Assembly: GCA_040221175.1 (NCBI GenBank)
Contig: JAVJVK010000004.1
Location: 310,001 to 374,000 of the forward strand
Length of the DNA stretch: 64,000 nt
Source: Phycisphaerales bacterium
GTDB lineage: Bacteria > Planctomycetota > Phycisphaerae > Phycisphaerales > UBA1924
Reading direction: 5' to 3'
Shown: positions 43,601 through 52,345 of the stretch, in pieces
Layout: every line of letters begins with the position of its first letter
Numbering within the stretch: the first letter of the stretch is position 1
Translations under genes and position numbers: made by a program
The notes under the pieces: model-generated
The model's database searches: none
Told to the model about the DNA's origin: nothing
The model's input: the letters and a program-made list of their open reading frames with translations, nothing else

Positions 43601-44770
43601 ATGGCCAAGAAAACCACCAAGAAAGTCCGCTCCGCCCCTCGCAAGCGCTCGGCCGAGGCCAAGGAACGCGACGCGAAGACACAGGAGTCGTTGAAGGCTC
43701 TGGCCGGCAGCGTGGCCAAGAGCGCGCTCTCGGGTGTCGAACCCACGTTCGACGTTCCCACTCGCTCGTCCAGCAACACGAGCTGGAACAAGAAGCGCGG
43801 CATCCTGCAGATGGGCGACGCCACCAGCACGCGGCAGATCTTCAACCTGGGCCAGGCGCGCAAGTTCATGCAGAGCCTGCGGCATGCCCACGGCATCAGC
43901 CGCCTCATCGACCAGGACAAGACAACGAGCCTCCGCGGCATGTTCTATACCGGGCTGGGCGACGTGCACGACGCCAAGGGCAAGAAGACCGGCGAGAAGA
44001 CGTTCGACGACCAGACCGAGAGCGACGCGATCCTCGAGGATCTCGAAGTCACGCTGGGCGCGCTCCGGGAAGAACTGCACATCTTCGCCAAGAAGCGCGG
44101 CGCGATGGTGGGCAACATCACCATCGAGGACAGCGGCGACACCATCGACTGCCGCAAGATGGGCAGCGGAGGCTACGCCATCCCGAGCATCTGCGAGCCC
44201 GACCGCGTGAAGTTCGGCAAGTGCGAGGCCGACTTCGTGCTGCACGTCGAGAAGGACACCGTGTGGCAGCGCTTCAACGAGGACCGCTTCTGGAAGACGC
44301 ACAACTGCATCCTGACCGAGGGCAGCGGCCAGCCCCCGCGCGGCGTGCGCCGCCTGCTGCACCGGCTGAACAAGGAACTCGGCCTGCCCATCATCTGCCT
44401 GCTCGATTGCGACCCCTGGGGGCATTACATCTACAGCGTTATCAAACAGGGCAGCATCTCGCTGGCCTTCGAGAGCGAGCGGCTGGCCATCCCCGAGGCG
44501 AAGTTTCTGGGCATCCGCTCGAACGACTTCGAGCGCTGCAACCTGAGCGATAGCGTGCAGATCAGCCTCAACGACCGCGACATCGCGAGAGCGAAGCAGA
44601 TCGCCGCCTACCCGTGGTTCCAGGACCACAAGGGCTGGCAGAAGGAGATCAGCAAGCTCTTGAAGAACGGCTTCAAGCTGGAGGTGGAAGCATTGATCAA
44701 CATCGATATCAGCTATGTGACCGAGACGTACGTGCCGGAGCGGTTGGAGGCGGAGGATTGGTTGGATTGA
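43601..44770 (+). CDS. DNA topoisomerase VI subunit A (Spo11-like)
   Basis: The 389-residue protein is the DNA-cleaving subunit. The winged-helix 5Y-CAP domain shows TSLRGMFYTG, with the likely catalytic tyrosine Y116 (archaeal enzymes usually have YY here; F115 replaces the first). The Toprim domain carries LHVEKDTVWQRF with E217 and CLLDCDPWGHYIYS with D269 and D271. Together with subunit B it makes double-strand breaks, passes a second duplex and reseals, relaxing and decatenating DNA using ATP. The first 60 residues are Lys/Arg/Ser-rich and not part of the fold. It ends a three-gene cluster with 2- and 9-base gaps. No strong ribosome-binding site is visible before the ATG. Confidence 0.93.
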   Translation: MAKKTTKKVRSAPRKRSAEAKERDAKTQESLKALAGSVAKSALSGVEPTFDVPTRSSSNTSWNKKRGILQMGDATSTRQIFNLGQARKFMQSLRHAHGISRLIDQDKTTSLRGMFYTGLGDVHDAKGKKTGEKTFDDQTESDAILEDLEVTLGALREELHIFAKKRGAMVGNITIEDSGDTIDCRKMGSGGYAIPSICEPDRVKFGKCEADFVLHVEKDTVWQRFNEDRFWKTHNCILTEGSGQPPRGVRRLLHRLNKELGLPIICLLDCDPWGHYIYSVIKQGSISLAFESERLAIPEAKFLGIRSNDFERCNLSDSVQISLNDRDIARAKQIAAYPWFQDHKGWQKEISKLLKNGFKLEVEALINIDISYVTETYVPERLEAEDWLD

Positions 44771-44797
44771 TCGCCGACTTATTCGGAGGCTGATGCG

Positions 44798-45706
44798 ATG
44801 GACGAGTTGGCCGCCGCTTTCGCCGACTTCGAAGCCCTTCTTGACGATCTGCCTTCGGTTGCGACCGACGAGCGGATCAAGTCAGAGTGGCGTGAGGCGA
44901 TGGTGGTATACGGCCCGGCAGCCATCGCGGCGATCGCGAACAGCCGGGCGATCGTCGTCGACAACTCTGTCGCGACACCGTCGATGATGGCTCCCATCAT
45001 CTGGTGTTGCGGCAGGCCTGACAAGGAACGCGACACGCGTTGGGTTGGCCACTCACTGCTCGGCGTACTCGTGCATCACGATCCGTTGGCATTGGACACA
45101 CTACGGTGGATGCTCGACCGACCCGAGTGGATCCTCCGAGCGACCGCACTCGAATCACTGCGGAGCGATCATCCCGCTGCGCTCATCAGAGAGTTGGTGG
45201 ATCGAGGGCTCAATGATCGGCACCGCTTCGTACGCAGCATGGCCAGCCACATGATTTACGCCTGCGAGCAGCGGCCATTACTCCCACGCCTGCGTGAGGC
45301 GGCTTCGCGAGAAAGGCTTGATTGGTTGCGCGAGGGAATGGAAGACCTCGCCATGTTGGGCGAACGCGGGTTCAACCTGAAGCCGGATAACGAACATTGG
45401 ATCAAGGTTCAGCTTCGAGAAAACCTCGATGGACGAGTCCGCAAGGTCTGGTGGAGTGTGAAACGCGAGGTGTATGAAGAGGGCGGTATCGACCGTATCC
45501 TGCGCGAGCACTACGGCCGGCGCAATCCGAGCCCGCAACCACAGCCACTGCCACCAAAACCACCGCAGCCGATTGCGCCGTGGCTATTGTTTAGCGACCG
45601 ACCGATGGGCTACCTCTTCATGAACCGCCTCGAAGGCCCCGACGTCGTGCAAGTCCTCAAAGCACGGCATGGTGTGGAAGGCGATGGCAAATGGCCGCCT
45701 CTTTAA
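44798..45706 (+). CDS. HEAT-like helical repeat protein, unknown function
   Basis: The 302-residue protein is mainly helical with repeat-like units in the middle: HDPLALDTLRWMLDRPEWIL, RATALESLRSDHPAALIREL and RFVRSMASHMIYACEQRPLL. This resembles HEAT or armadillo-type repeats used for protein contacts. A proline run (NPSPQPQPLPPKPPQPIAP) near residue 245 links to a short C-terminal part. I do not recognise a family. It follows the topoisomerase VI A gene by 27 bases on the same strand with a GGAGG site, so it may belong to the same operon. It is convergent with the MDR oxidoreductase gene. Confidence 0.7.
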   Translation: MDELAAAFADFEALLDDLPSVATDERIKSEWREAMVVYGPAAIAAIANSRAIVVDNSVATPSMMAPIIWCCGRPDKERDTRWVGHSLLGVLVHHDPLALDTLRWMLDRPEWILRATALESLRSDHPAALIRELVDRGLNDRHRFVRSMASHMIYACEQRPLLPRLREAASRERLDWLREGMEDLAMLGERGFNLKPDNEHWIKVQLRENLDGRVRKVWWSVKREVYEEGGIDRILREHYGRRNPSPQPQPLPPKPPQPIAPWLLFSDRPMGYLFMNRLEGPDVVQVLKARHGVEGDGKWPPL

Positions 45707-45709
45707 TGA

Positions 45710-46768
45710 CTACCGCCAGTCAATCACAATCTTCCCCAACTGCTCCTGCGCCTCCAGCCGCTCATATGCCGCGCGGCCGTCGCTCGCCTTGAAGACCTGA
45801 TCGACGACGGGCTTGAGCGCGCCGGCCTTGAAGAGGCTGGCGACCTCGCGGAACTCGGCGGGCGTACCCATGGTCGAGCCCAGGATGCGGAGCTGGTTCC
45901 AGAAGATGCGGGCCAGGTCGGTGGTGGCGTCGGGGCCGGTGGTGCAGCCGGGGGTGACGTAGGCGCCGCCGCGGGCGAGGCTCTTGATGCAGGGCAGGTG
46001 CGTGGCCTTGCCGATGCTGTCGACGGCCATGTCGACGCCGCGCTTGCCGGTCCAGCTCCGCACGTCACGTGACCAGTCTTCGCCAGTATCCAAGACGCCG
46101 TGGTCGGCGCCCATCTCGATGGCCTTGTCGATCTTCCACTGGTGACGGCTGGTGACGACCACGGGGCAGCCGAAGTGCTTGGCGATCTGCATCGCGCTCG
46201 TCGCCACGCCGCCGCCGATGCCGGTGACCAGCACGGATTGGCCTGCGCGCAGCCCGCCCTTGGTGACCATCATGCTCCACGCCGTAAGCGCCGTGAGGCC
46301 AAACGCGGCGGCTTGGATCGGGTCGATCTGACTTGACGTGTCATCGCCGAGATCCGCCAGGTGTGTCGCTGGCGCGTGGAAGAACTGGCGGTGCATGCCG
46401 TTGTGGTGCTCGCCGATGAGCTCGTAGTCGGGCGCGAGCGTGCTGCCGGGCGGGTCGGTCGGTCGCTCCTTCGGCGGCACCTCGACGGCGGCGTTGATGA
46501 TCACGCGCCGGCCGACCCAAGACGCGTCGACACCCTCCCCCACTTCCTCGACGACGGCGCACGCGTCGCACCCGCTGACGCGGGGCCAGGTGAGGTCGAC
46601 GCCTGGGATGCCCATGCCCACCCACAGGTCCATGTGGTTGAGCGCGCTGCAGAGTGTTCTGAGCTTTGCGTGGCCGGGCGGCGTAGGTTCCAGGTCGGGC
46701 CAGTCGGTCTGGTATTCGATGTTGGGAGCGACGGTCTTGGACTGTTTGGTGCAGACGAGGGCGTTCAT
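45710..46768 (-). CDS. Zinc-type alcohol dehydrogenase-like oxidoreductase (MDR family)
   Basis: The 352-residue protein has an N-terminal GroES-like domain (SALNHMDLWVGMGIPGVDLT, WPRVSGCDACAVVEEVGEGV) and a Rossmann domain with VLVTGIGGGVATSAMQIAKH and VVTSRHQWKIDKAIEMGADH. This is the quinone-oxidoreductase-like MDR pattern. The catalytic-zinc cysteine of classical alcohol dehydrogenases is not evident (SALNHMDLW has Ser-Ala-Leu-Asn in that place), so it probably reduces enals or quinones with NAD(P)H. The start is taken at MNALVCTKQSKT; the ribosome-binding site is weak and an in-frame extension is possible. It is convergent with the HEAT-like gene. Confidence 0.85.
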   Translation of the reverse strand: MNALVCTKQSKTVAPNIEYQTDWPDLEPTPPGHAKLRTLCSALNHMDLWVGMGIPGVDLTWPRVSGCDACAVVEEVGEGVDASWVGRRVIINAAVEVPPKERPTDPPGSTLAPDYELIGEHHNGMHRQFFHAPATHLADLGDDTSSQIDPIQAAAFGLTALTAWSMMVTKGGLRAGQSVLVTGIGGGVATSAMQIAKHFGCPVVVTSRHQWKIDKAIEMGADHGVLDTGEDWSRDVRSWTGKRGVDMAVDSIGKATHLPCIKSLARGGAYVTPGCTTGPDATTDLARIFWNQLRILGSTMGTPAEFREVASLFKAGALKPVVDQVFKASDGRAAYERLEAQEQLGKIVIDWR

Positions 46769-46788
46769 GGGGCAGGGTAGCGCCCACG

Positions 46789-46812
46789 AAAAAGCCGCCC
46801 AACCGGGCGGCT
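46789..46812 (-). terminator. Rho-independent terminator of rplS
   Basis: AGCCGCCC and GGGCGGCT form a perfect eight-base stem with a four-base loop, followed on the minus strand by five T. It lies 24 bases after the rplS stop. Confidence 0.85.
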
Positions 46813-46835
46813 CAACGATCTTGCTCGTGCGTGCC

Positions 46836-47246
46836 TTACTTCTGCACGGTCGCCAGACCCTCAACGTGCTTCATGCCGCGGCGGCGGTCGCGGAGGCGGC
46901 GCTTCTTGCCCACGCGGTCGCGCAGGAAGTAGAGCTTGGCCCGGCGGGCGTCGGCCCGGCGGACGACCTCGAACTTGGCGATCAGCGGGCTGTTCAGGGG
47001 CCAGGTGCGCTCGATGCCGATGTCGTCGACCACGCGGCGGACGGTGATGCTCTCGTTGATGCCCCGGCCCTTGCGGCCGATGAGTACGCCGGTGAACATC
47101 TGGGTCCGCTCGCGCTCGCCCTCGACGATGCGGACGTGCACCTGGATGGTGTCGCCGATGTCCATGCGGGGGACTTCGGTCTTGATGTGGTCCTGGGCAA
47201 CCGAGTCCAGGATGGCCTGTTGGCTCTTGGGGTTGGAAAGCGACAT
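46836..47246 (-). CDS. rplS: 50S ribosomal protein L19
   Basis: The 136-residue protein has the L19 signature: IGDTIQVHVRIVEGERERTQ, FTGVLIGRKGRGINESITVR, IGIERTWPLNSPLIAKFEVV and RRADARRAKLYFLRDRVGKK. It sits at the interface of the ribosomal subunits. A C-terminal extension of about 20 residues (KRRLRDRRRGMKHVEGLATV) goes beyond the usual end near 115. It is the last gene of an rpsP-trmD-rplS order, with rimM missing. A GGAG element lies nine bases before the ATG at 47246; a longer in-frame start gives no family match. A terminator follows directly. Confidence 0.97.
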   Translation of the reverse strand: MSLSNPKSQQAILDSVAQDHIKTEVPRMDIGDTIQVHVRIVEGERERTQMFTGVLIGRKGRGINESITVRRVVDDIGIERTWPLNSPLIAKFEVVRRADARRAKLYFLRDRVGKKRRLRDRRRGMKHVEGLATVQK

Positions 47247-47302
47247 CGAGTGCACTCCAGCGTTCAATAGGCAAGCCGCCCGAAACGGGGCGGGTCGAGA
47301 TG

Positions 47303-48115
47303 TTAGGCCCCAGGACCCTCGCCTGCAAGGGCGTCCGGCGCATCCGCAGGGGGCTCGAGGAGGTCGGGCCGACGCTCGCGGGTGCGGGCCAGGCGTTGCT
47401 CCAGCCGCCAGCGGGCCACTGCGGCATGGTCGCCGCCCAGCAGCACGTCGGGCACGGCCATGCCCATCCACTCCCGTGGCCGGGTGTAGTGCGGGCAGTC
47501 CAGCAGCCTGGCGTCGGGCGGGATGCCCATCTTCGCGGCCAGCCTGGCATCGAGCGGATCGCCGTTCGGGTCCTTGTCGGGCGTGGGGCCGAAGCTGTCC
47601 TGGCCGGCGGATTCTTCGCTCCCCAGCACGCCGGGGAGCTGGCGGATGACGGCGTCCATGAGCACCATCGCCCCCAGCTCGCCGCCGCTGAGGACGTAGT
47701 CGCCCAGGCTGATCTCTTCGGGCTCGAGCTTCTCGATGACGCGTTCGTCGAGCCCCTCGTAGTGGCCGCAGATCAGCAGCAGGCGGGGCAGGTTCGCCAG
47801 CCGCTCGACCGTCGGCTGGGTCAGCGGCCGGCCCTGGGGCGTCAGCAGCACGCGGTGGGCCGGGCGGGTGTCCATCGCCTCGGCCGCCATGACGGCGTCA
47901 TAGATCGGCTGGCAGGTCATGACCATGCCCGGACCACCGCCGAAGGGCCGGTCGTCGGTCTTGTTGTGCTTGTTGCCGGCGTAGTTGCGGATGTCGGTGG
48001 CGTGCCAGTTGACCAGCCCCGCCGCCCGCGCCCGGCCCGGGATGCTGACGGCCATCGCCGCGGGCGGCTCCGCAGCGAACATCTCGGGGAAGGTTGTGAG
48101 GACGTCGATGCGCAT
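47303..48115 (-). CDS. trmD: tRNA (guanine-N1)-methyltransferase TrmD
   Basis: The 270-residue enzyme methylates G37 next to the anticodon of several tRNAs, using S-adenosylmethionine bound in a trefoil knot. Motifs in order are MRIDVLTTFPEMF, the FGGGPGMVMTCQPIYDAVM segment, LLICGHYEGLDERVIEKLE, YVLSGGELGAMVLMDAV and CPHYTRPREWMGMAVPDVL. These define the family and cover its full length. The start at 48115 gives the conserved N-terminus; an in-frame extension of eight residues is not needed. A stem-loop with a T-run separates it from rpsP upstream, so it may have its own promoter or rely on read-through. It lies 56 bases before rplS. Confidence 0.97.
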   Translation of the reverse strand: MRIDVLTTFPEMFAAEPPAAMAVSIPGRARAAGLVNWHATDIRNYAGNKHNKTDDRPFGGGPGMVMTCQPIYDAVMAAEAMDTRPAHRVLLTPQGRPLTQPTVERLANLPRLLLICGHYEGLDERVIEKLEPEEISLGDYVLSGGELGAMVLMDAVIRQLPGVLGSEESAGQDSFGPTPDKDPNGDPLDARLAAKMGIPPDARLLDCPHYTRPREWMGMAVPDVLLGGDHAAVARWRLEQRLARTRERRPDLLEPPADAPDALAGEGPGA

Positions 48116-48146
48116 GGCGGGGCCTCGGATGACTCGCAAGCCTATG

Positions 48147-48172
48147 AAAAACCCACACCTTGCGATGTGGGT
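48147..48172 (-). terminator. Terminator or attenuator between rpsP and trmD
   Basis: ACCCACA and TGTGGGT form a seven-base stem with an eight-base loop, followed by five T on the minus strand. It lies inside an otherwise co-oriented ribosomal gene group, so it may reduce trmD-rplS expression relative to rpsP. Confidence 0.65.
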
Positions 48173-48199
48173 CGGCGTGATTGCGATGGTCGAGCCTGG

Positions 48200-48853
48200 T
48201 TACTCGCTCTTCTCTTCGCCACCCTCGCTGGACTCCTCGGCGGGAGCCTCGGCAGCAGCGGCGGCCTCTTCTTCGGCCTTCTTCTTGGCTTCGGCTTCCT
48301 CGGCGGCCTTCTTGGCGACCTGGGCGTCCTGGACGGACTTCTTGGCGTCGCTCAGGGCGCTCTCGGCCTTGGCCTTGGCGGCGTCGGCGGCCGTGGGGTC
48401 GGCGGCGGAGACCGCGGCCTTGGCCTCGTTGACGGCCTCGCTGATGGTCGACGCATAGCCGGCAAGATCAACGCCCTCGGCATCATCGCTGCTGGCCAGT
48501 TCGCCGATCTCGGTCTGGGCCTTCTCGGCGGTCGCCAGGCCCACCTTGCAGCCCACGCGGTTGCGGTCGGCCTCGCGCTTGGCCTCCCACTTGTCCTTGA
48601 GCTTGGGAGTCAGCAAATCCTGCTTGCCCAGGATGTCCATGACGGTATCGCTGGGCTGGGCGCCGACGCTCAGCCAGTACTTGATGCGCTCGGCCTCGAG
48701 CTTGAGCTGCTTCTCGGGGTCCTTTTCGACGGGGTTGTACCACCCCAGGTTCTCGAGGACCTTGCCATCGCGCTTGACCCGCTTCTCGGCGGCGGCGATG
48801 CGGTAGAAGGGACGGTGGGTGCGCCCGAGGCGCTGCATGCGGATCCGGACCAC
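48200..48853 (-). CDS. rpsP: 30S ribosomal protein S16 with long C-terminal extension
   Basis: Residues 1-85 are a standard S16 (MVRIRMQRLGRTHRPFYRIA, ENLGWYNPVEKDPEKQLKLE, ERIKYWLSVGAQPSDTVMDI). S16 usually ends near residue 80-100, but this one continues to 217 with an Ala/Glu/Lys-rich tail, ending EESSEGGEEKSE. The tail (about 120-217) looks like a charged helix or disordered arm, with stretches such as KAKAESALSDAKKSVQDAQV and AEEAEAKKKAEEEAAAAAEA. The function of the tail is unknown. It is the first gene of the S16-TrmD-L19 order. The usual second gene rimM, whose product matures S16-containing subunits, is absent here. Confidence 0.95.
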   Translation of the reverse strand: MVRIRMQRLGRTHRPFYRIAAAEKRVKRDGKVLENLGWYNPVEKDPEKQLKLEAERIKYWLSVGAQPSDTVMDILGKQDLLTPKLKDKWEAKREADRNRVGCKVGLATAEKAQTEIGELASSDDAEGVDLAGYASTISEAVNEAKAAVSAADPTAADAAKAKAESALSDAKKSVQDAQVAKKAAEEAEAKKKAEEEAAAAAEAPAEESSEGGEEKSE

Positions 48854-48991
48854 TGGATGCTCCTTTGGGTCTGGTTTTCTGAGCCTGCCTGCTGGTCGGG
48901 GGCTTCGTCCGGCACGGGCCGGGCCCGCAGGCGGGTCGAGATGGTAGGCGGGAAGGCCCGGCAGGGACCGATGGACCGCCCGCCGGGGCCG

Positions 48992-50323
48992 CTAGTCGGC
49001 CCTGGGCACGATCGGGTAGTCGACGCCCTGGGCATCCAGCGATGTGGCTTGGGCCCGCTTGCCCTGCTCATAGTTGCCCCCGTCGTCCCGGCCGTCGGCC
49101 CCGAGTGCGTACAGCCGATAGCCGTCAGGCGTGTCCGGGTCGACCACGTAGACGAGCGGTTGCCCAGAGAACGGATCCACGGGCACCGCTGGCAGAACAT
49201 CGGGCACGAGTACCTCGAGCGAAGCCGGCAGCATGCCCTGGGTCGCCCGGTGCAACTCGATGGCCAGTACCGTGCGCTCTGCGATTCGCAGGAGCTCGAG
49301 TTGCGTGACGGCGGCAAGGTACCGTTCGGTTGATGGCAGAAGGATGTCTGCGAGCAGGCCGGATCGCCCGTCGTCTGCGGTCCGCTCTCGGAGCGCACGC
49401 AAGCCCGCGACCGGACCCTGCGGATGGCCGCTCCACAGATCGACGGCGGTCTGGTAGTTCTCCGACATCACCCCGATCTGGTATGCTGGGTTCATGGTCT
49501 TCAGCGGGGGGTTGCCGAGCTGCGAAGTCATGTGCTTCGCGACGATGAGTTCGCCCTCAAGCACTACCGAGATCTCGGGCCACTGATCCTCGATCGAAGA
49601 AACGGCCCATACGGCATCGAGAAACGCCCGATCGTGCTCACGCTCGCAGACCGCGTCCAACAGAGCCTCGATGCCGTGCGATCGGAGCGCGATCGCGATG
49701 AGGTGCACCAGGACGCCGCCGCCGCTTGAGGCCGCCAGGTCGGCGAGCCGCGCGATGCGCTCGTATGCCTCGACCACGCCCTGGGAGTCGCCCGCCCGGG
49801 CCGCGAGCACGAGAAAATCCGACTCGATCTTGCCCAGTCGCCTCAAAGTGGCAATGTGCGGCGGCCCCATCTGGTCCCGGCCCTCGACCTTGATGATGTT
49901 GGGATCGACGAACACGCCGATGTCGATGAGCTCATCCGTGAGCCTCCGGATGCCCAACCGCTCGACCGCTTGCAGCGACGAGCGCACGATCGGCTCGGTG
50001 TCTTGCCAGTCTTCCTCGTGTTCGGCCTCGCTGTTCAGCATGCCGAAGTGCGCATCCGCGTCGTGCAGTTGCGGCAAGATCTCGCCTCGCAGGATCTCCT
50101 CGATCTCGATGAGCTTGGCGGTCGCGGCTTCGGCCGCTTCGAAGGACTTTCCGGAGGCGCGTACGCCGTGTTGCGTGTAGTCGGCGATGTAATCGCGCTG
50201 GGGCAGGCCCGGGCCGAAGTACAAGAACCGCTGGGCGAGGAAGACGACGCCGGCGACCACCATCGCTGCCACCGTGAGCACAACCACGACTCTCTTCGAG
50301 ACGACGCCGTTCGCATGGGTCAT
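48992..50323 (-). CDS. Membrane-anchored exported protein, unknown function
   Basis: The 443-residue protein begins MTHANGVVSKRVVVVLTVAA and has one helix at about 10-35 (VVVVLTVAAMVVAGVVFLAQ). A helical domain fills most of the rest (for example TAKLIEIEEILRGEILPQLH, RDRAFLDAVWAVSSIEDQW-type text). The C-terminal segment PVDPFSGQPLVYVVDPDT, DGYRLYALGADGRDDGG resembles an ending found in many planctomycete anchored proteins with a pseudopilin-like tail. I cannot assign a function. An AGGA element lies about ten bases before the ATG at 50323; a longer in-frame version extends into the promoter region and is rejected. Confidence 0.75.
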   Translation of the reverse strand: MTHANGVVSKRVVVVLTVAAMVVAGVVFLAQRFLYFGPGLPQRDYIADYTQHGVRASGKSFEAAEAATAKLIEIEEILRGEILPQLHDADAHFGMLNSEAEHEEDWQDTEPIVRSSLQAVERLGIRRLTDELIDIGVFVDPNIIKVEGRDQMGPPHIATLRRLGKIESDFLVLAARAGDSQGVVEAYERIARLADLAASSGGGVLVHLIAIALRSHGIEALLDAVCEREHDRAFLDAVWAVSSIEDQWPEISVVLEGELIVAKHMTSQLGNPPLKTMNPAYQIGVMSENYQTAVDLWSGHPQGPVAGLRALRERTADDGRSGLLADILLPSTERYLAAVTQLELLRIAERTVLAIELHRATQGMLPASLEVLVPDVLPAVPVDPFSGQPLVYVVDPDTPDGYRLYALGADGRDDGGNYEQGKRAQATSLDAQGVDYPIVPRAD

Positions 50324-50470
50324 GCTCGTATCCTCATCCCGGTTCGCGTGTCCCTGCCACATACATGCCGCATGAGAACGGAACGCCCGCGCGCCGGAGA
50401 GTCTATCCCATGCGCGCGGGCGTCTGATGTATGCGGGTGATTGGCTCAACCTCCGACGGTGATCGCGCGC

Positions 50471-52198
50471 TTACCGATCCCGGATCGCCCGGACCACCAG
50501 CAGCACGTCGATGATGTCGACGCGGCCGTCGCCGTTGAGGTCCTCGGGGCAGCCGACGCAGGGGCCCAGGGCGTGCAGGACGGCCAGCAGGTCGTGGATG
50601 TTGACCTCGCAGTCGCCGGTGACGTCGCCGAAGACGCTGCAGCCGCCGCCCGTGACGCGGAAGATGGCCGTGGTGCCCGAGACCTCGTGGGCCGCCAGCA
50701 GCAGGGCCTCGCCCGTGGGGCTGTCATCGGCCGAGATAAACACCAGGCCCTCGGGAGCCAGATCGCCCGCGGTGCCCAGTGCCGGGTCGCCCGAGAAGTC
50801 GCGGGTGTTGATGTAGCTCTCGAAGGCTGGCTCGTTCGGGTTGGTGATGTCGTAGACGAAGATGCCGCCGACGCGCTCGGCGCCGATGAAGGCGTAGGTG
50901 TTGCCACCGATGGCGCCCAGCGTCAGCGCCTCGGGCTCGGGGCCCTTGTCGTCGCTGCGGTTGTCGAAGCTGTCGTTCTCGTCGTTGGTGCTGTTGAAGT
51001 CGTCGGGCAGCAGCATGGCGGTAATCTCTTCCAAGTCGCTGCCCGAGTCGAAGACCAGGCTGCCATCGGTCGAGTAGATGCTGAAGCTGCGGGCGCCGTA
51101 GCTGAACAGGCGGTCGTAGTCGCCGTCGCCGTCGGTGTCGCCGGCCGTTGTCGTGATGTTCAGGCGGCCGAGGTTCTCGTCGAGCTGCAAGGTCGCCGCA
51201 TCGGGGAAGGCGTCCGGATCGAGGGTCAGGTCGCCCACGCGGGCCTCCTCGCTGAAGCCGTCGTAGTCACGGGCGTCGCCCTCGTTGGCGGTGACGATGA
51301 ACGTGCGGCCGCCGGTCTCGTACGTTGCGATCGAATCGGGCAGCGGGAAGCCGAAGACCGGCCACGTCGTGATGTTGATCTCGCCGTCGCGGTTGCTCAC
51401 GTCCATTGCGTTGGCCGCCAGGCCGTGGTTCTTGACGCCAAGGCCCCAGATGTCGCTCACGCGGGCGGCGCGGATGTTCACCTCGACGATCGCGTTGTTC
51501 TCCTGGCACACGACGTAGGCCGTGCGGCTATCGGCGTCGACGGCGATGTACTCGGGTTCGAGGTCCTGGGCGATGGTCGCGCCCGGGCCGAAGATGCGGA
51601 CGCTCTCGTTCAGGTCGCCCGGGCGGATGCGGCCGAAGTCCGCCGTGCGCACATCGCGCTGGCGAACGGTGCGGCCCGGGCGGATGCGGATGACGCTGAC
51701 GCTGCCCTCGGGGTCGACGGCGTAGTCGGCGCTCGGCTCGCCCTCGTTGGCGACGAGGAGGTAGCGGCCATCGGGCGTGAAGGTCAGCATGTCGGGCAGT
51801 GCGCCCACCTCGACGGCCGACTCGAAGGCGCCATCGGTTCCAAAGAAGGCGACGGTGCCGTTGTCCTGGGCGACGTCGGCCTCGACGGCGACCGCGACCC
51901 GGCCGTTGCTCACCGCCACGGAGTTCACGCCCGCGCCGTAGGGCGCCAGGTCGATGGTGAAGGCGAGCACGGGGTTGCTGGGGTCGGCGATGTCCAGCGC
52001 GTCGACGGTGTTGGCGTTGGCGTTGGTGACGAAGGCCAGGCCGCTCTGGGCGTCGTAGGCCACGATCTCGGCGGCGCCCTCGTCGAAGGCCCCGGTCTCG
52101 TAGCGGCCGAGGAACTCGAGTTCCACGGTCTGGGCGATGGCGGGTGCGGCGGTGGTCGCCACGGCGAGTCCGCAGACGGCAAGCACGCTCTTGAACAT
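50471..52198 (-). CDS. Choice-of-anchor I family exported protein with classical dockerin C-terminus
   Basis: The 575-residue protein has a signal peptide (MFKSVLAVCGLAVATTAAPA). A beta-propeller-like region of the choice-of-anchor I type covers about 25-510: FVTNANANTVDALDIADPSN, GVNSVAVSNGRVAVAVEAD, PDGRYLLVANEGEPSADYAV, EYIAVDADSRTAYVVCQENN and RTFIVTANEGDARDYDGF. These resemble extracellular phosphatase-like proteins of that family. The C-terminal 60 residues are a dockerin with FGDVTGDCEVNIHDLLAVLH and EDLNGDGRVDIIDVLLVVRA. This differs from the DFDGDG type used elsewhere in the window, so two sorting or binding tags coexist. A GAGGAGAG site precedes the ATG at 52198. Confidence 0.87.
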   Translation of the reverse strand: MFKSVLAVCGLAVATTAAPAIAQTVELEFLGRYETGAFDEGAAEIVAYDAQSGLAFVTNANANTVDALDIADPSNPVLAFTIDLAPYGAGVNSVAVSNGRVAVAVEADVAQDNGTVAFFGTDGAFESAVEVGALPDMLTFTPDGRYLLVANEGEPSADYAVDPEGSVSVIRIRPGRTVRQRDVRTADFGRIRPGDLNESVRIFGPGATIAQDLEPEYIAVDADSRTAYVVCQENNAIVEVNIRAARVSDIWGLGVKNHGLAANAMDVSNRDGEINITTWPVFGFPLPDSIATYETGGRTFIVTANEGDARDYDGFSEEARVGDLTLDPDAFPDAATLQLDENLGRLNITTTAGDTDGDGDYDRLFSYGARSFSIYSTDGSLVFDSGSDLEEITAMLLPDDFNSTNDENDSFDNRSDDKGPEPEALTLGAIGGNTYAFIGAERVGGIFVYDITNPNEPAFESYINTRDFSGDPALGTAGDLAPEGLVFISADDSPTGEALLLAAHEVSGTTAIFRVTGGGCSVFGDVTGDCEVNIHDLLAVLHALGPCVGCPEDLNGDGRVDIIDVLLVVRAIRDR

Positions 52199-52345
52199 AT
52201 TCGGGCTCTCCTCATCGATGCCAGCGAGCGCCGCGCGGCATCCGTTGCCGCGCCGGCGTGGCCCGAAGATAGAGAGCACGCGCGCTCCCCTCACGCACGC
52301 TGCGCATTGCTTGCCAAGTCTTCACGATTCCTGAACGCCCGGGCG

